DNA from: Nephromyces sp. MM_2019
Lineage: Eukaryota > Apicomplexa > Aconoidasida > Nephromycida
Direction of reading: 5' to 3'
Assembly: GCA_015657535.1 (NCBI GenBank)
Contig: JADHZB010001089.1
Coordinates: 78,409-142,408, forward strand
DNA: 64,000 nt
Shown piece after piece: positions 11,801 through 22,934 of the stretch; position 1 is the first letter of the stretch; every line of letters begins with the position of its first letter. The notes beneath the pieces were generated by a model. The model did no database searches, had not been told where the DNA came from, and saw only the letters and a list, made by a program, of their open reading frames with translations. A program made the position numbers and the translations under genes.

Positions 11801-13457
11801 CACTCATACGTGGGACATCATGCGTGAAACCCTACGGCTTCCTGAGTTGACTATAACCCGCCCATAATCAAGGGTGGATGTGTCTGCCTTGCCGATTTCC
11901 AGATGTTATCTTGGGCACTATACGCTTACCCATTATATTACGCTCCATTAAAGCTGCGAGCCTCATCTCAGGACGCCACACTTAATGCTAAAGCATGCCG
12001 GCGTTACCCATTTAGTATGTTAGCAGGCCATATAAATATGCTCCTAACTAGTGCTTGTAGATATTTGTGGCTCGCGGGTTAGTTCATTATATTCGCCTTA
12101 TTCTAATGCCCTCGGCAATACATTTGCTCCCTACTTGCTCTACGGGTTAACCATGCCTTGATCGATCGCACCCTTGGAGTAAAATTATTTTTTATTGGTG
12201 GATGTTCTTGTTTCTAGGGTAATGTAGTATTTTCGTTGAACTGTTTTTCTGCTTTGATAGAGCTCGTGCACTCTCCGGTACCAATGCCTTCCTTTCAGTT
12301 CCGCTGAAATCCTGTACTTTTCTTATATACCAGGCCAACCGGCTTCCCAAGCATGCACGAATAATATATAGCTGGACCTGTAGTGGTACTTCTTCAAAGT
12401 ATGACAGGAGTGTGATGATATGGTAAAAATCCTCAGCAGGACTTCTCTGCGTGTGTACGAATAGCTGACGCGCAAGAGAAAGACTTACTATGTTGCAGGA
12501 CTATGCTCACAGTAGGTATTGTGATGGGTTTCTACTGAACTATGCTCGGAAAATACCACGGTTTCTCTCTTTAGATAATGGGGATAAAGTGATAAATAAG
12601 CATCAGCGACATATCAAGCTGCTTCTACTCGGAAAACTGGAAGGAGCTAGCTGCAAGCTGTAGCAACGCGGTCCAACAGTTACGTCTTTTCAGCCCTATA
12701 GCATGCGCTGTGCTTGCTTTTCTCGGGTACTTATTTGAAGAGTACCATGTGCCAATGCTAGTTACATATAATGTATTTTAGTCCAGAGTTAGAGGTGCAC
12801 TTGGTACCAGAAAGAATTTGGTTAGTTACCGTACGTGGTACATTCGTCCAAATTTATTTCATTGGAAAAAAAGTTTTCAGCGCTTGTAGTAGCTTCGAAC
12901 ATCGCCTGCTAGCTTCGAAGGTCACCCTGGCTGGACTCACTAGCTTTTCATATCGCTATGCGATGAGGCAGGCGTTATAAAAGTTAGCAAGCCATATCCT
13001 GTAACGCTTGTGTGACACGGAGGCGAAGAAAATTTAAGCATAACGTATATGTAGCAAAGCTAAGGGATTGTAACTCCCTTCAAGGCAAAATTGTATAAGG
13101 GGAAAACTGGTTACAAGCAGGTAAGGAGGACTCTTCCTTTTTCATCCCCCTTTTTCTCAGAAGAAATGTGATCGCACTTCCAAGCAAACCCGCAACCTGT
13201 ACACTTCAACCCAATTACTGAAAACTGGGCTTGTAGTAAGTTTGCCTGCATTATCTGAAATCTTTTCGGTCCATTCTTGCGGCATAATATGAGATGTCAT
13301 ATGTACCGTACCTTCCTGCACGGACGCATGAATATCGCACCTTTGTGGCACTGATACTGATGAAGCTACGCAATACGCTATTCATACTTATGACGCTGAA
13401 TTATGTTATATATGCGTTGCCTTCCCTCGGTTTTGGAATTTATACACTGTTACATTA
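8896..13457. other. spacer, gene-free as far as seen
   Basis: No exon with family similarity or a consistent splice-phase chain was found on either strand. From about 10.4 to 12.75 kb the base composition is visibly more balanced (more G and C, fewer T runs) than the flanking introns and contains many stops in all frames. It probably includes the NAD synthetase promoter near its right end. Confidence 0.55.
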
Positions 13458-16400
13458 ATGGAAGGACAGGTTAGAATTTTGAAGAGCAGCGAGAATCCTA
13501 TTGAACCAAGCTTGGCATGTGATACGTTGGAAAATAGTTCTGACAACAGTATGGAGCTAGTTGGACATACTCGTTTGGCAACAGTGGCAGTTTGTAGCAT
13601 CAATCAATGGGCCCTTGATTTTTCTGGCAACTACGAACGTATCCTTTCAAGCGTGAAACTATCCAAAAGTAAGGGAGCCAGACTGAGAGTTGGTGAGTAA
13701 AGCTTTCGAAGGGGGAACATGTAAAATATAGTTCGTGGTATAATGAATAGATAACGTTGGTTGATAAGCTGAATGTTTAAGGCCTGTTTTTTTATGTTAC
13801 AACGTATGAAGTCGATACGGCCACTGGTGATGACTCAGAATGTTCGGTTATTAATCTTCGTGCCGATTTCCTTGGAAGTCTTACAGTGTTGCACGATGGT
13901 TAAGCTCATGTTGCAGTGATGAAAAATGCATTATTGTATTTTTGATTCTGCTAGGTTTCCATCGTAAACTTTATTACTGCAATCGTTTGCGAATTCTCTT
14001 TACGCTATGGCTTAATCCTAATTGCTGAGCATTCTCATTTTTGCTGGTAATATTTCATGGAAATTGAAGGAAAAAATGGTCATCAGCGCTGAATGATCAC
14101 ACGCATTGCAGTTGAACAGGCACAGCATCGGTACAAAAAATTGTGGAAGCTGCCATACGCTGCATGTGAGAGGCATGTCTAAATCTTAATAAGATGAATT
14201 TGAGTATACTTAGATTATTAGGATAAATTGCAATTTTCAGTCGTGCTGATTAAAAAAGATAACGCTGTAATGCATTAGTTCTTTATTGAGCTTTTATTAT
14301 ACGAGAAGACAAAATTTCAGCATGTCCCTGCTGAATTTGATGAAAACTTTGATAATCAATTGATTTGCTTTGTAATAATTTTTCTAAGTTAAGTCGTTAC
14401 TGTGGACAAGGGTGCTTGCGAAGTTTCAATGCAGTAGCCTGAGGAGTTCTTATCCTTGAAATTTTACGATGCATCCAACGCCAAATCGCTACTGATAATT
14501 GTTAAAACGAGTTCGCATCTTATTTTCAAACTTCATGAGCTTTAATAAATTATTCTATTGATTTTATTATGTGATACTGCGACTTATCGAAATTTATGTT
14601 ATAGTGAATAATTTTTTCAATCATTTTTACTTTCCTTAGGACCTAGATTTTGTTTTAGCCTACCAGTTTGGCATATTATTTGAATCTGTCGGAATTTTTG
14701 TAATTTTTGCTTCTAATTTTTTTAGATTAGAAGCTGGGTTTCGCCTGCTTGAAATAGCATGCTTAAAGGAAGTAGTAAAATGGGTATTTTTTGCGTGAAT
14801 TTTGAATTTATTTCTGGATCCTGCGCAGCTTATTAATTTGTAGTATTTTGCAATATTTTTTATCCCTTGTAAAATATTAATTTTTTACTTGATTTTCTTG
14901 CTAAATCATTAGTGAGGTTGCCCGAATTAGCTATTATGATTTAGTGTCGTTTTTTTTATTTTTAATTGTATGTCTGCGGCAAATCAATTTTAGACCGACG
15001 AAGTTCGGAAGAAGTGCTTTAATGGATGTTAGAAAACAGTCTTATGGCTTGTGCTTCAGTTTTTATAAACTAAATCTAACACGTTAAAGTGCTCTAAAGG
15101 CGTTTTATCTCATCAAATTCTCGTTTTCCCTTAACTCATCGCTGCTAGCATTCCTAGCTAAATATAGATCAAGGACCGCGACAAAAAAGTTCATTCCGTA
15201 TGGAAAATTTATTTGTGCGATACTCGAATTTCTTTGTGGTTTTTCGCTCTTTTTCACTAAGATGCTGTGCATTTTATGACAGGTAGTATCTCTTCGGTTC
15301 GACAATTATATTTGGAACTTAAAAACAACAAAAAGACTTACAAGTATCGTAACTATGTTTTGTTCATGCGAATATTGGTACGCTTCTCAGGACCAGAGTT
15401 AGAAATATGTGGCTACAGTTGCGAAGATCATTTTTTAGAAGGGGATACAGTGGAGCATAGCTGGGAAATCCTCGGGCTACTTTTATCTGATGACACAACA
15501 GACGGAATCATTTGTGACTTTGGAATGCCTGTTATTCACGATTCTGTGCTATATAATTGTAGGGTGTTGGCGCTCAACCGTAAAATACTACTCATTCGAC
15601 CAAAGTGTATCTTAGCAGGCTATGGAAATTATAGGGAAATGAGATATTTCACCGAATGGAAGAATTTGACCCGTCTAGAAAAATTTTTGATTCCATCGAT
15701 AATCTCACAAAAGATCGGACAAAAGGCCGCTCCATTTGGTTAAATCGAATTAGTTTCAAATGCAGAATTTACGTGTTCTTTTTGAAAATACTCTTTTTTT
15801 TCAGATCCAGGAAAAAATTTCGTCGCTTTTGTGTCGAATTATCGTCTTCTGTGGTTTCATTCCAATTTTGTGTCCTCATAAATTCTAGCTATATTTTATT
15901 TCCATAATGTAGAACATATTATGTTTAATAGCTTGATAAATTACCGATGCCTTTTATGATGTTGTAAGTATTAATTTTGCAGCGGAATCAACAGCCAAAA
16001 AAATCCCTTACGTTAAATTTAGCCTTACGAATTTCGTGTTAAGCTATTTTTGCACCCTCCTCTTGAATGGCTATATTTTAGTACTATACCCGAAGTTGGT
16101 GATTTGTCGCATGTTCCTTTTTTTTGCTTCTTCTGCTTAAAAATATAGCGGTATTTGATGTTTCACGCAAGCCTGTGTGATATGTGATGTAGAGATGTGT
16201 TCAGAATATATTTTTTGCCGGTTTTTACCTCTAAACATTTATATGAGAAAAATTTATCATATTTTTAGGAGTTGGAATTATAAGTTGCCTCGATGCAAGG
16301 ATTGCTGCGGAAAGCTGCGAAGAATTATGGGCACCTCAATCTATGAATATAAATCTATCTTTTAATGGCGTGGAAATATTTTGCAATGGTTCTGCTTCCC

Positions 16401-18798
16401 ATCATGAATTACGAAAGCTTTCTTCTCGTCTTTCTCTTATTAAAAGCTCTACTTGTAAAAATGGAGGGGTTTACTTGTATAGTAACCAGAGGGGCTGTGA
16501 TGGAAACCGTGTTTATTTTGATGGGAGCTCGCTGATTGTACTCAACGGGGAAGTGGTGAACCAAGGCATACAGTTTTCGTTGGAAGATGTGGAGGTGCGT
16601 ATTACAAATCAAATTATTCGTTAACTTTTTGTTTGCACCTTTTTTTTGCGATTATACAAAAATTAAAAGATAACTTTTTTATGCGCTGATTATAATTTTT
16701 TATTATTATCTTATGAGCTTGATTCTCTATAGCCAAGAGCCATCCTGCTATAGATTTTGTAGCTCAGTATATCTCGTTAGTGGTGTCGCGATTTTTTTTA
16801 TTTACTATGGATATTATATTGCGTGTCGCTGCGCACGGCATTACGGTTTTGTTAGATTGCATCATTTTTACTAATTAGATGCTTACCTTTTATGAAGTGC
16901 TGTTTTGCCACCTAAGAAATCAGTATGATTATTTTTGCGCACTTAGGTTTTGGTTTCAACGGTAGATTTGGACGAAGTAACCTCCCACAGAGTTGCTGCT
17001 TATTCCTATGCAAAGCAAGCGGTACAATGTGAAGTGCGATTCCCCGTTATCGAAACAGACTTTTCGCTTTGCAAAAATGCTGTTGATGTTTGCGTTGCAA
17101 GACCGATAAATGTAAAGCTTCCTATTCCAGAGGAAGAAATTGCTTTTGGTCCCGCTTGCTGGCTTTGGGATTATTTAAGGTAATTTTTTTCTATACTCTT
17201 TTTTTGTAAAAGAGCTTTTTAGTCGTAGATATTCAGCTGATCAAAATAAAGATGTAAAATATATTTTTATAGGCGCTCACAAGCTTCCGGATTTTTTATT
17301 CCTCTCTCTGGAGGAGCTGATTCTAGCGCTGTCGCAGCTATTGTTGGTTCTATGTGTCAATTAATTGAAAAAGCGATCAATTTAGATGAGAACCCTCAAG
17401 TCTTGGCCGATTTGGAGCGAATAATTGGAATCTCTAGACATTCGCATTTATTTCCCCGTGACGCCAAAGAAATATGTTATCATTTACTTCATACTTGTTA
17501 CCTTCGTTCTAACAACTCATCTATCAGTACATCTGATATGGCATCAAACGTTGCTGCTAATATTGGTTCGTACCATTTGCAAGCAGATATTGAAATTGTT
17601 ATCAATGTAAGTCTTATTCTGCATTATTATTCTAGTATGATAAGATTCTTTTAAAGTTTTGAAATTGCGATGATGCTCTAAGTATAACTTCCTTTATAGT
17701 CTGTTCCATTGGTGTTCCTACTTTTTTAAGGATTGAATGTTATTTTATGTACAGTCGATACTGTTTGGATTTTTTCGAGTATTCCCTGATTGCTGCACTT
17801 GCCTTAACGTAGTGATATATAGTCACTGTTGCATATTCTACTTTTAGGCCATTATTAATTTTTTCGTCGTTACAACGCATAAAGTGCCGCGTTTTTTGTT
17901 ACACGGTGGAACCATGGGTGAAGATCTTGCCCTGCAAAATTTACAAGCAAGAAGTCGAATGACACTTTCGTACTTACTTGCTTCGCTACTACCGTGGGTA
18001 AGAGGGAAAAAAGGCTGGCTTTTAGTCCTTGCTACCGGAAATGTTGATGAGTGCTTGAAAGGATATTTAACCAAATACGATTGCTCATCTGGTGATTTGA
18101 ACCCCATAGGCAGCATTTCTAAGGAGGACTTGAAACGGTTCCTTTTGTGGGCTTCAAGACCTGAAACTTTAGGATATGAAGTATTGCAGGTTTGTAACAA
18201 TTTGGACTGTCAGTAGCTTAGTTAAGTCTAACTAGGATTAGCTTTTTTATTTTCAGAATCTGGAAAACGTTGTGCCTACTGCCGAGCTGCGTCCTATAAC
18301 CTCTAACTTTGATCGTGCCCTCCAGCATTCACAGACCGATGAAGCTGACATGGGTCTTTCATACAGCGAGTTGAGTGCAATGGGGAAACTTCGGAAAGTG
18401 GATCGCTTAGGCCCAGTTGGAATGTTTCGGCGTCTAGTTTATGACTGGAAATTTGTTGATATTAATGAAATCGCTAGGTAATCAAAAATTTTGTTCTAGC
18501 TTAGTTTTTGCAACATATTCCAGTAACTTCGCCAAGTTTTGTTCATACTGCGGCGCACCCAGATTACTTATGGTTAAAAAATGCGTGATGCTTTTTCAGG
18601 AAAGTGAAGATATTTTTCACCAGCTATGCGCGAAACAGACACAAGATGGTTACTATGACACCCAGTTACCATGCAGAATCATACAATCCCGATGATAATC
18701 GTTTTGATCTGAGGCCTTTTCTATATCCATCTATGTTTTTCTGGCAGTACCAGATAATTGATCGCGTCGTGCGGTCACGAAAAGTAGCTAATGGCTAA
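13458..18798 (+). CDS. NADSYN1: glutamine-dependent NAD+ synthetase
   Basis: Eight exons: 13458-13692, 15391-15738, 16269-16594, 16947-17179, 17273-17606, 17848-18189, 18257-18477 and 18600-18798. They give 745 residues, or 714 if the second in-frame ATG at 13551 is used. The latter is closer to the roughly 700-residue family length and leaves a short lead before [15 protein letters not shown]. The N-terminal nitrilase-type glutaminase shows the catalytic Glu in GPELEICGY, Lys in RKILLIRPK and Cys in AAESCEELW. The C-terminal synthetase shows the ATP-binding loop [10 protein letters not shown] (most homologues have SGGVDS), [18 protein letters not shown] and the ending [14 protein letters not shown] [16 protein letters not shown]. 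The enzyme makes NAD+ from nicotinate adenine dinucleotide using glutamine and ATP, normally in the cytosol. Intron 1 is 1.7 kb; the others are 67 to 530 bases. The identity is secure; only the start is open. Confidence 0.95.
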
Positions 18799-20935
18799 CT
18801 TGGAAGTTAAGCTTGGCTCCAGTTTGCATATAAATACTGTAAAGGACTAGCATATTCACTTGTAATCTCATCTTAAGTAAATTGAAAACCGCACTATCAT
18901 TCCACATACGTGTGAGCTGAAAAAGCTTTTGAAACAGGGATGATTTTTTCCGATATTCGTTCTGAAAACTGGTAATGAGACAGCTTTCTGGTCCTTGTTT
19001 ATCATTTATAATCGCTTATGCAGGTCCTTGCAATATTTTATTCATTAATAAAGGCAATGATATCTCTTGTAATATTACTTGAACGATACTTCTATGTGTT
19101 AACGTATATATTTTATTAATCTGCTTATCGGGTAAGGGTCATAGAAGTGCTACACTACTAAATGGTCTAACTCCTGATGTGGCTGCATGAAAAAATCCAA
19201 AAATCGCTTTTAACGCGTGAGCTTTAAACCTTTCATTGCCGCAGTGACACCCTAAGCAATATATTTGCCATTTAACCTAGAAGTATTTGTCAAGCGAGTA
19301 TCAAAAACTCCTGGTGTAGCTACTTGGAAGAAGCAAGTGTGGGGTGCTTTCAATGGGATTTGTTAAACATTTTGGCCAAGAGGATAGATGCATTATTGGG
19401 GGTTTTCCAGACAGTTGCTCTTAATCGCAGATGCAACCGCTTATTTTCACAATTTTGGGTCAATCGTAGCTAAGAAATCATATGTTTTGGAAACAGCGCA
19501 ATATATGTAAACTCTTAAAATTTGATTCAAAAACTATGGAAGCTGCAACTCTGTTATGAATTTTTTTTCGGAGTATCATAGCCATTTAGTTAATCGTGAT
19601 TTCCGATGAGGCTCCCTTAATAACTCATCGGCTGATTTTGCTATTTTTTGTCATGATTAGCTCAGCTGTCCATGCAATACCTGGCTCCGGAACTGGGGTG
19701 TCATTGCATCAGTTGGCGGGGCAGGCATGGACTCATTTGCCTCTTGCAATACTCCTTTTAGTATAGCTGAATTCAGTTATTTGGATCTAGTGAAATATTT
19801 CGCACGCATAAAATGATATTTTTAAAACCTAAGCGTTCCTGTGCTGTACGCTTCTGCTCCCAGGCTTCTGCGTTATCCATAAGGCAGAGTGCTGCATGTA
19901 GCTACTGACCTTTAAAGGAGGATTTACCTTTTTTTGCTTCCTTGGCTAGAAGTCTATTAACTGGTGTATTTTCCTGGAAATTTGTGGAATACATAGCTCC
20001 TTCTGACTTCTGCTTGGTAGTTTGGCGTGTGCAATAGCAAACTTTTACTTTGGTTTTGTGTCATCTATCTTACGTGGCTGCTTAGTTCCAAATTTCCCTG
20101 TGCGGAGCCTATTGCAGGAGATAGTTCCGTCTGTACCAATCTTAAGAGGCATATAAGCCATAATGTTTTTTTGAGCGAAGCACGCGCGTTCATTTCTGCC
20201 GGAAGCTTCAGTGCACCTTGGTTCCGTTTGTTAGAGCCGTTTAAAAGAAAATTGTGTGTAAGAAGGAAAGATATTGGTGCTATCGAGAGATTGGGCTTGT
20301 AGGCATTTAATAGAATTTCATTGCAGCGATGTAAGTACTGCCCATCGGACGCTTCTGGCACACACGCATCATGAGTAAAAGCGTGCAGTGCTTCCATTTT
20401 TTGCCTTTTCATCGACACGCAAAGGCTCGGTCTTATGAAGTTTCGTGGCATGGTAGCCAGGCAGGCTTAAAGCTGAAGTTTTCAACCGTGCTACGTCATT
20501 AGCAAGTGCATTGTTGAATTATTCAGGCTACTATATCAGGAAAATGATATGGCATGTTGTCAAATCACTAGGATTTTTAGTTTTTGATAAGTGATTCTAC
20601 CTAGTAAATATGGAAAAAAGTAATATATAAAAGCAGGATATTATTGAGCTTGATGAAATAAGTAGCTTCGTGATAGAAGTCAAGTACGAAATTAGTGAAG
20701 CACTTTCTATGGGGATCTTTTTCTAGGATACTAATAGCACATTTTTCTCAGTCTAAGATTTCAGATGCTTCCAGCTGCTTTTTGCATTCCAATCATAATG
20801 GAGGTATTTCTAATTTCAGGGGTCATCCCTTTTATTAGTAAGCGGTGATTAACCGATATTTACACTTATTATCTTAACTAGCTGGGAATCACGATGTGCC
20901 AGTAGCAGTCTCTTTGCGAAGTTTTCCTGCTAGCT
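18799..20935. other. spacer between convergent genes
   Basis: This region lies between the stop of the NAD synthetase and the stop of the Arf-like gene, so it should contain both 3' ends and no promoter for either. Overlapping open frames on both strands near 20.0-20.45 kb (91 and 128 codons) have no family similarity or splice support and are treated as chance. Confidence 0.55.
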
Positions 20936-22135
20936 TTATTTCTTTTCTGTATTGCCCCCCTCTAAGCCCATGATTGAGTTTACTACAAGTTTCCAATTGG
21001 GGTCCAGAATTCCGTCTTTAGCATCAACGATGTGCCAACTTATGCGACTGCCAAACTCTTCTTTGAGCTGTAGCAAGCCTATCTGGGATATCAAGTTTTT
21101 GGTGTACACCGTTTCAACTTCCGTAGGACAAGCAAACGAGTTCACGATTACGTGAATGGAGCTTTGCTGCAGAGAACCATCTGACAATAACCGTTGCAGG
21201 GTTTTTCGCGCAGATAAGAGTCTTTGAGTATCGGTATCAACGAGTGACAAAACGAACAGTACAGCCTGCAGTTGTACGCTATGATATAGGTGACACCAGG
21301 ACTTCGCTACCTGCATATCCAACCGTATAGATATAATTTGATACCTAGCTCCGGGAAAGTTTTATATACATTCAATAACTAAATGAAACAATTTACCGCT
21401 TCACTTCCTGATAAATCCCAAATTCCAAGGGTTTTTCCCGATGAGAAGTGCTCTTCGTAATGGAACGCTAGCGTATGCTGCATTCCTTCATTAATGCTAT
21501 TCCAACCTAAATCCGAATATGCGCAAAGCAGAGCGCTTCTTATTGAATGTTCCTTTTGAAGTCATTTGAAGAACCTCAGAAAAAGTTGCAATATACTATG
21601 CATTCCCATATTCATGCCTAGCGAAGCAGTAAGAGGCTGTAGTACCAGCGGTAGTACCACGGCGGCATGCAAGGTTTTCTCATTGAAGCTGCAAATAAGT
21701 GCTAATAAATGCATAGGCAAGGTTGCCATGGCATAGTTTACAATCTGCTTCAAAACAACGCATAAATGCAATCTTGAGATAAGTCAATACTAATACAATT
21801 GGCTGCACGCCAAGGCTAGCATAGCGACATATTGGACAGCCAAAGATACTGCTGCCCCCCGTATTCTGCCAGAGCAGCGGCGCATAAATTTATACCAGCA
21901 CCAGTCGAGTTTGCAATGCCGCGTAGGCAAACAGCAGTACTTTAAAATAAACCCTTCATATTTACAAAAAAATTTTAATACCTGGCAATAAAGTTCTAAA
22001 CATGAGGGTAGTTTTTCCAGATCCTGTTGGTCCACAAAGTAGTATATGTGGTCCACCGGTTTGTCCAGAGTTTTTGCTGAGATTTGCTGATTTAAAGCTA
22101 AAGCACTCTCCACAACTACAACACGAGTTTCCCAT
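20936..22135 (-). CDS. divergent Arf-like small GTPase with dual-acylation N-terminus
   Basis: Three exons read leftwards: 22135-21982, 21506-21397 and 21310-20936, in phase, giving 212 residues. The protein begins MGNSCCSCGECF: Gly2 for myristoylation, with neighbouring cysteines for palmitoylation. Residues 35-42 form the P-loop GPTGSGKT, residues 81-87 (WDLSGSE) correspond to the Arf/Galpha WDxGGQ motif, and QAVLFVLSLVDTD matches the following Arf strand. The order, spacing and C-terminal helices fit the Arf/Arl fold. Oddities: the NKxD guanine-specificity motif is replaced by VNSFACP, the catalytic Gln position reads Ser-Glu, and no clear switch-I Thr-Ile-Gly is visible. It may bind nucleotide unusually or have lost GTP hydrolysis, which is inference. 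SRP-receptor beta is a less likely alternative because no N-terminal membrane segment is present. Introns are 475 and 86 bases. Confidence 0.72.
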
Positions 22136-22934
22136 AATCAAGCTCGCCCTATTAATATAAGAGATAAAAGATGCCTCACAAGAAGGCGAAATTGCAGCTG
22201 AGTACTAAAAATACAATGTGCTTGTAGCTCCTGTGAGCGCAGATAATACTAGTGAGAAACAAGGAATTACAAGGGGACTGATTAGCATTGCTACAGGGGT
22301 TGCTAAAATCTAGGATAATCTCGCCACTGCTAAGTCAATTTGGCAGGTTCTACAAAAGACACGACGCAATATTTTTATTACGTAAAAAATATTTAAGCGT
22401 TCGGCACCTGTGAACTTATGGAAGGCTAAATATTACCTAGGCCTCCGCTGGTACCCATCTAGTGGACTCATCTTGTATGGTAACACAGGAGCTACAGGTT
22501 TAAAAACAGCAGAAACAAAGTTCTAGCATAGGTACCATTTTGTGCCAGATGGATACAAAGGTTCTATAGCTTTCAACGATGAAATTAGGAAGCGAGGATT
22601 TTAAAGAAGGCATGTCAATCTTGCGAGATTGCTCATTAGCTGCCCATAAGCAAGGGGTAAAGTACTAACGACGGGTAAGAACATTAGAAAGGTGTACCGG
22701 AAATCTTTCTTATCTTCAGGGGAGTCACATATCGCAAAAAAAACTGCGAAATATAGACAATTATAGTCAGCGCTTCATTTGCAGCGTTAATACTCGCAAA
22801 AATTAGCATTTTCAATAATTGCAACAAGCCGACAGTATTTGTTCGAAAGCAAAATCTATGTGCACCAAACTTTGGGTTAGCTATTCTTATTTCGAATGCT
22901 TTGTGGTACATGTCGAGAGTTTATGCGACTCTAT
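22136..22934. other. spacer between two minus-strand genes
   Basis: About 0.8 kb between the TTC7-like stop and the start of the Arf-like gene. It should hold the 3' end of the former and the promoter of the latter. No exon is supported; a 75-codon minus-strand frame at 22684-22911 has no recognisable features. Confidence 0.55.

Noticed and set aside
15267..15390. Extension of NAD synthetase exon 2 upstream of 15391
   Set aside because: The frame is open, but the TTCTCAG acceptor at 15390 joins in phase and homologues begin exactly at GPELEICGY.
20027..20451. Overlapping open frames on both strands
   Set aside because: Mutual shadows in spacer DNA without family or splice support.
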